64,000 nt of DNA from Anisakis pegreffii (lineage: Eukaryota > Nematoda > Chromadorea > Rhabditida > Anisakidae). Numbering within the stretch: position 1 is the first letter of the stretch; every line of letters starts with the position of its first letter. The DNA lies in NCBI GenBank assembly GCA_035041965.1, contig JAPYMA010002965.1:1-64000 (forward strand). Reading direction: 5' to 3'. A program made the translations under genes and the position numbers. The notes beneath the pieces were generated by a model. The model made no database searches. It was not told where the DNA came from and saw only the letters and a list, made by a program, of their open reading frames with translations. Positions 62,211-64,000 of the stretch are shown here, piece by piece.

Positions 62211-62343
62211 TGATTTCGTGACGATTATTCGAACGATACTTATTCTGTCATGAAATGTTATAAGACTGACTGACCGACTGTCGTTTTAAAATGAACACTG
62301 CATTATAAGTGATTTGAATTCGTGACATCTTATATATAGTTAC
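62211..62343. other. Interval between convergent stop codons
   Basis: Only 133 bp separate the GPHR stop codon from the stop of the possible small gene on the other strand, so the 3' untranslated regions would have to be short or overlap. No AATAAA signal for GPHR is visible within it; the first plus-strand AATAAA-like word is near 62617. Confidence 0.4.
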
Positions 62344-62717
62344 TTACTTCTGTCGAATCTCGAAAAGAGTATCACTAATTCGTTGAAATTCCTCTTCAAA
62401 TGGAATGAATGGCTAGTAGAAATTGCCTGTATCATATTGTCTCAAGTATGTGTGTACGTGAAGGCCTCTAATGTCAGTTCATATCAAGTGCTTAAATGAT
62501 CATCAACGTCCCTATGACTCTAGTTTCCATAGTGAAAGTAACATTTCGTTGTTGATTTTGTTTTCGTTTGCAGCGAACTGCATTTTTCTAAAACGTAATC
62601 TGTGATATGGAATATAATAAATTGTTTTTTCTGCTTTGTTTGTTCAATTTCATTATAACTGTTAAATGCATTTTTCAATTTGCAAACAAATACCTTCACA
62701 TATTGCGAGTTAACCAT
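62344..62717 (-). CDS. Possible two-exon microprotein, 30 aa
   Basis: An ATG at 62717, directly preceded in frame by TAA, encodes eight residues (MVNSQYVK) and meets a GTATTT donor. An acceptor TTCTACTAG then opens a 22-residue exon (62412-62344) in the same phase, reading PFIPFEEEFQRISDTLFEIR and ending QK before TAA. The acidic, helix-forming second exon looks like real protein. The length is unusually small, so a missed middle exon, or this being an alternative last exon of the gene to the right, are both possible. I recognise no family. Confidence 0.3.
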
Positions 62718-63462
62718 TTATGTTCGGTAATCGTTGACGAGAGTCTGTGCTCGCGCTTATAATTAAACGACTATAATTAAACAAATGACATCCGAACTAA
62801 CTGCAATGATAACTGCACACATCGAATGTTGTCTAATAGTTACTGCAGTACACTTCTGTGCGTTTTGGTTGCCATCTGCATTTTTAAAATCGATATCACA
62901 GCGTTTAAAGCGGTGGAATCAAAGAGCGACTAATGGAAAAAAATAATTGGTGTCAATAACGACAGACTAACCAGTAATTTTAGTTCGGTGATATTTGTCG
63001 CGCGATAAAAAAAAGCGAGTGTTTAGTTTAGAGATGAAATAAATTATTTATCACAACGTTATGTATCCGTTTTTACTATTATCACATCGACTTCTTTCTC
63101 ATCCATAAACTAATATTCACGAATGGTCAGATGCAAAAAGTTGTCGAATTCTGTATAAATCAAAATCAATTTGCAAACAACGATCACGTATGATCGCCGT
63201 TTGTTCGAATTATCACAACTAATTTCAAAGGAAAAGTCACAAACTTTATCGAAAAATTGATGTTAATGTAGAAAATTCAACAAGGAAATTCAGTAAGAAA
63301 ATTGGAAGAGGTCATGTCAATGGAGTAACGAGCATTCTTTAGTTTAGATATGCAGCAGCCATTCACGATGAGAAGATCACATGGAGCAGTTTAGATTGAA
63401 TGACTAGCTGATGAAACATTCGGAATTTGTTGCTGGGATAAGATTATTTGAAGACGTTTCAG
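62718..63462. other. Intergenic, no gene recognised
   Basis: About 750 bp between the small minus-strand candidate and the stop codon of the next minus-strand gene. It must contain any promoter of the small gene. I see no specific element. Confidence 0.4.
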
Positions 63463-64000
63463 TTATTCCCGCAAAGTTAGTATTTGTTGTAAATGGTCGG
63501 TGTGCTCGTCTTCAATCCAACGCACAAATCCATCCACCTTCCTTTTTTGTTCATCACTTAACAATTCATCATTTTCATCGTTGATTTTCTGCAACATAAA
63601 AAATGAAATTTGGTAATTCAGGTCGTCAATCATGGTTGAGTGATTGGGTAAGCATTCAAAAGCCATCAAATCTAGTTTCAACGAATAGATTTAAATTCTA
63701 TACGAAAATTTTCACTTGAAGTATTATTTTCAAGAAATACAACCTGTATATATTTCAAATTGTACTGATAACCGAATATTGCCTTGCATAAATGCCAGAA
63801 ATCAAAGTCGGGCCATAGGACATCTTCAAAATGAATATAGCAACTGGAACACTGAAAATGATTTGTTGAAATGTTGAACTCAGAAAATTAACGGTGCAGT
63901 CTGTAAACTACTCGATCAACAAAGAAGCATTTGGTTCGAAGGAGTAAAGAACACAATCTTATTGAAGAAAAAGCGATTCAATCTCCTCACCTGCCATAAA
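63463..64000 (-). CDS. 3' end of an unrecognised gene, continues past the window
   Basis: Three exon pieces join in phase on the minus strand: the tail of one exon (64000-63991, ending TGGCAG before GTGAGG), a full exon 63851-63744 (36 codons) after TTTTCAG, and a last exon 63588-63463 (41 codons plus TAA) after TTGCAG. The peptide has a cysteine and aromatic-rich part (CSSCYIHFEDVLWPDFDFWH) followed by a charged helical tail (DENDELLSDEQKRKVDG, WIEDEHTDHLQQILTLRE). I do not recognise the family. The N-terminal part lies beyond the right edge. Confidence 0.6.

Overview
The window is eukaryotic: every convincing gene is split by GT-AG introns, base composition is AT-rich, and no bacterial-type gene organisation is present. 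Gene content points to a nematode: a neuroligin, a nematode-type supplementary nuclear hormone receptor with P-box CNGCKTFF, and a Golgi pH regulator, all with compact exons and TTT(C/A/G)AG intron ends. I cannot fix the species; a clade III parasite would fit but is a guess.

Layout. Positions 1-8861 are the right-hand part of a satellite array, about 22 tandem copies of a 405-406 bp unit, with its right edge visible. From 8862 to 16.6 kb is mostly non-coding DNA with weak, possibly decayed coding fragments, a short hAT-like MITE and a 46-bp minisatellite. From 26102 down to 16610 (minus strand) lies a neuroligin of 20 coding exons, about 880 aa, from signal peptide to cytoplasmic tail; its esterase fold lacks the catalytic residues. 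From 26.1 to 40.4 kb I recognise no intact gene, only two MITE-like elements and a degraded coding-like stretch. From 47354 down to 40433 (minus strand) lies a nuclear hormone receptor of 9 coding exons, 432 aa, with a 102-bp (TA)n tract in one intron. From 48.2 to 57.8 kb I recognise no gene. From 57957 to 62210 (plus strand) lies a complete Golgi pH regulator gene of 11 coding exons, 464 aa. A possible tiny two-exon gene (62717-62344, minus) converges on it, and the 3' end of an unrecognised minus-strand gene runs off the right edge.

The three main genes have no obvious shared pathway: synaptic adhesion, transcriptional control by a nuclear receptor, and Golgi/ER ion homeostasis. They look like ordinary neighbours. 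Exon maps were built by hand: homologous blocks were recognised from recall of the family, and every intron was required to preserve the reading phase. One neuroligin junction (exon 8 to 9) is awkward and is flagged.
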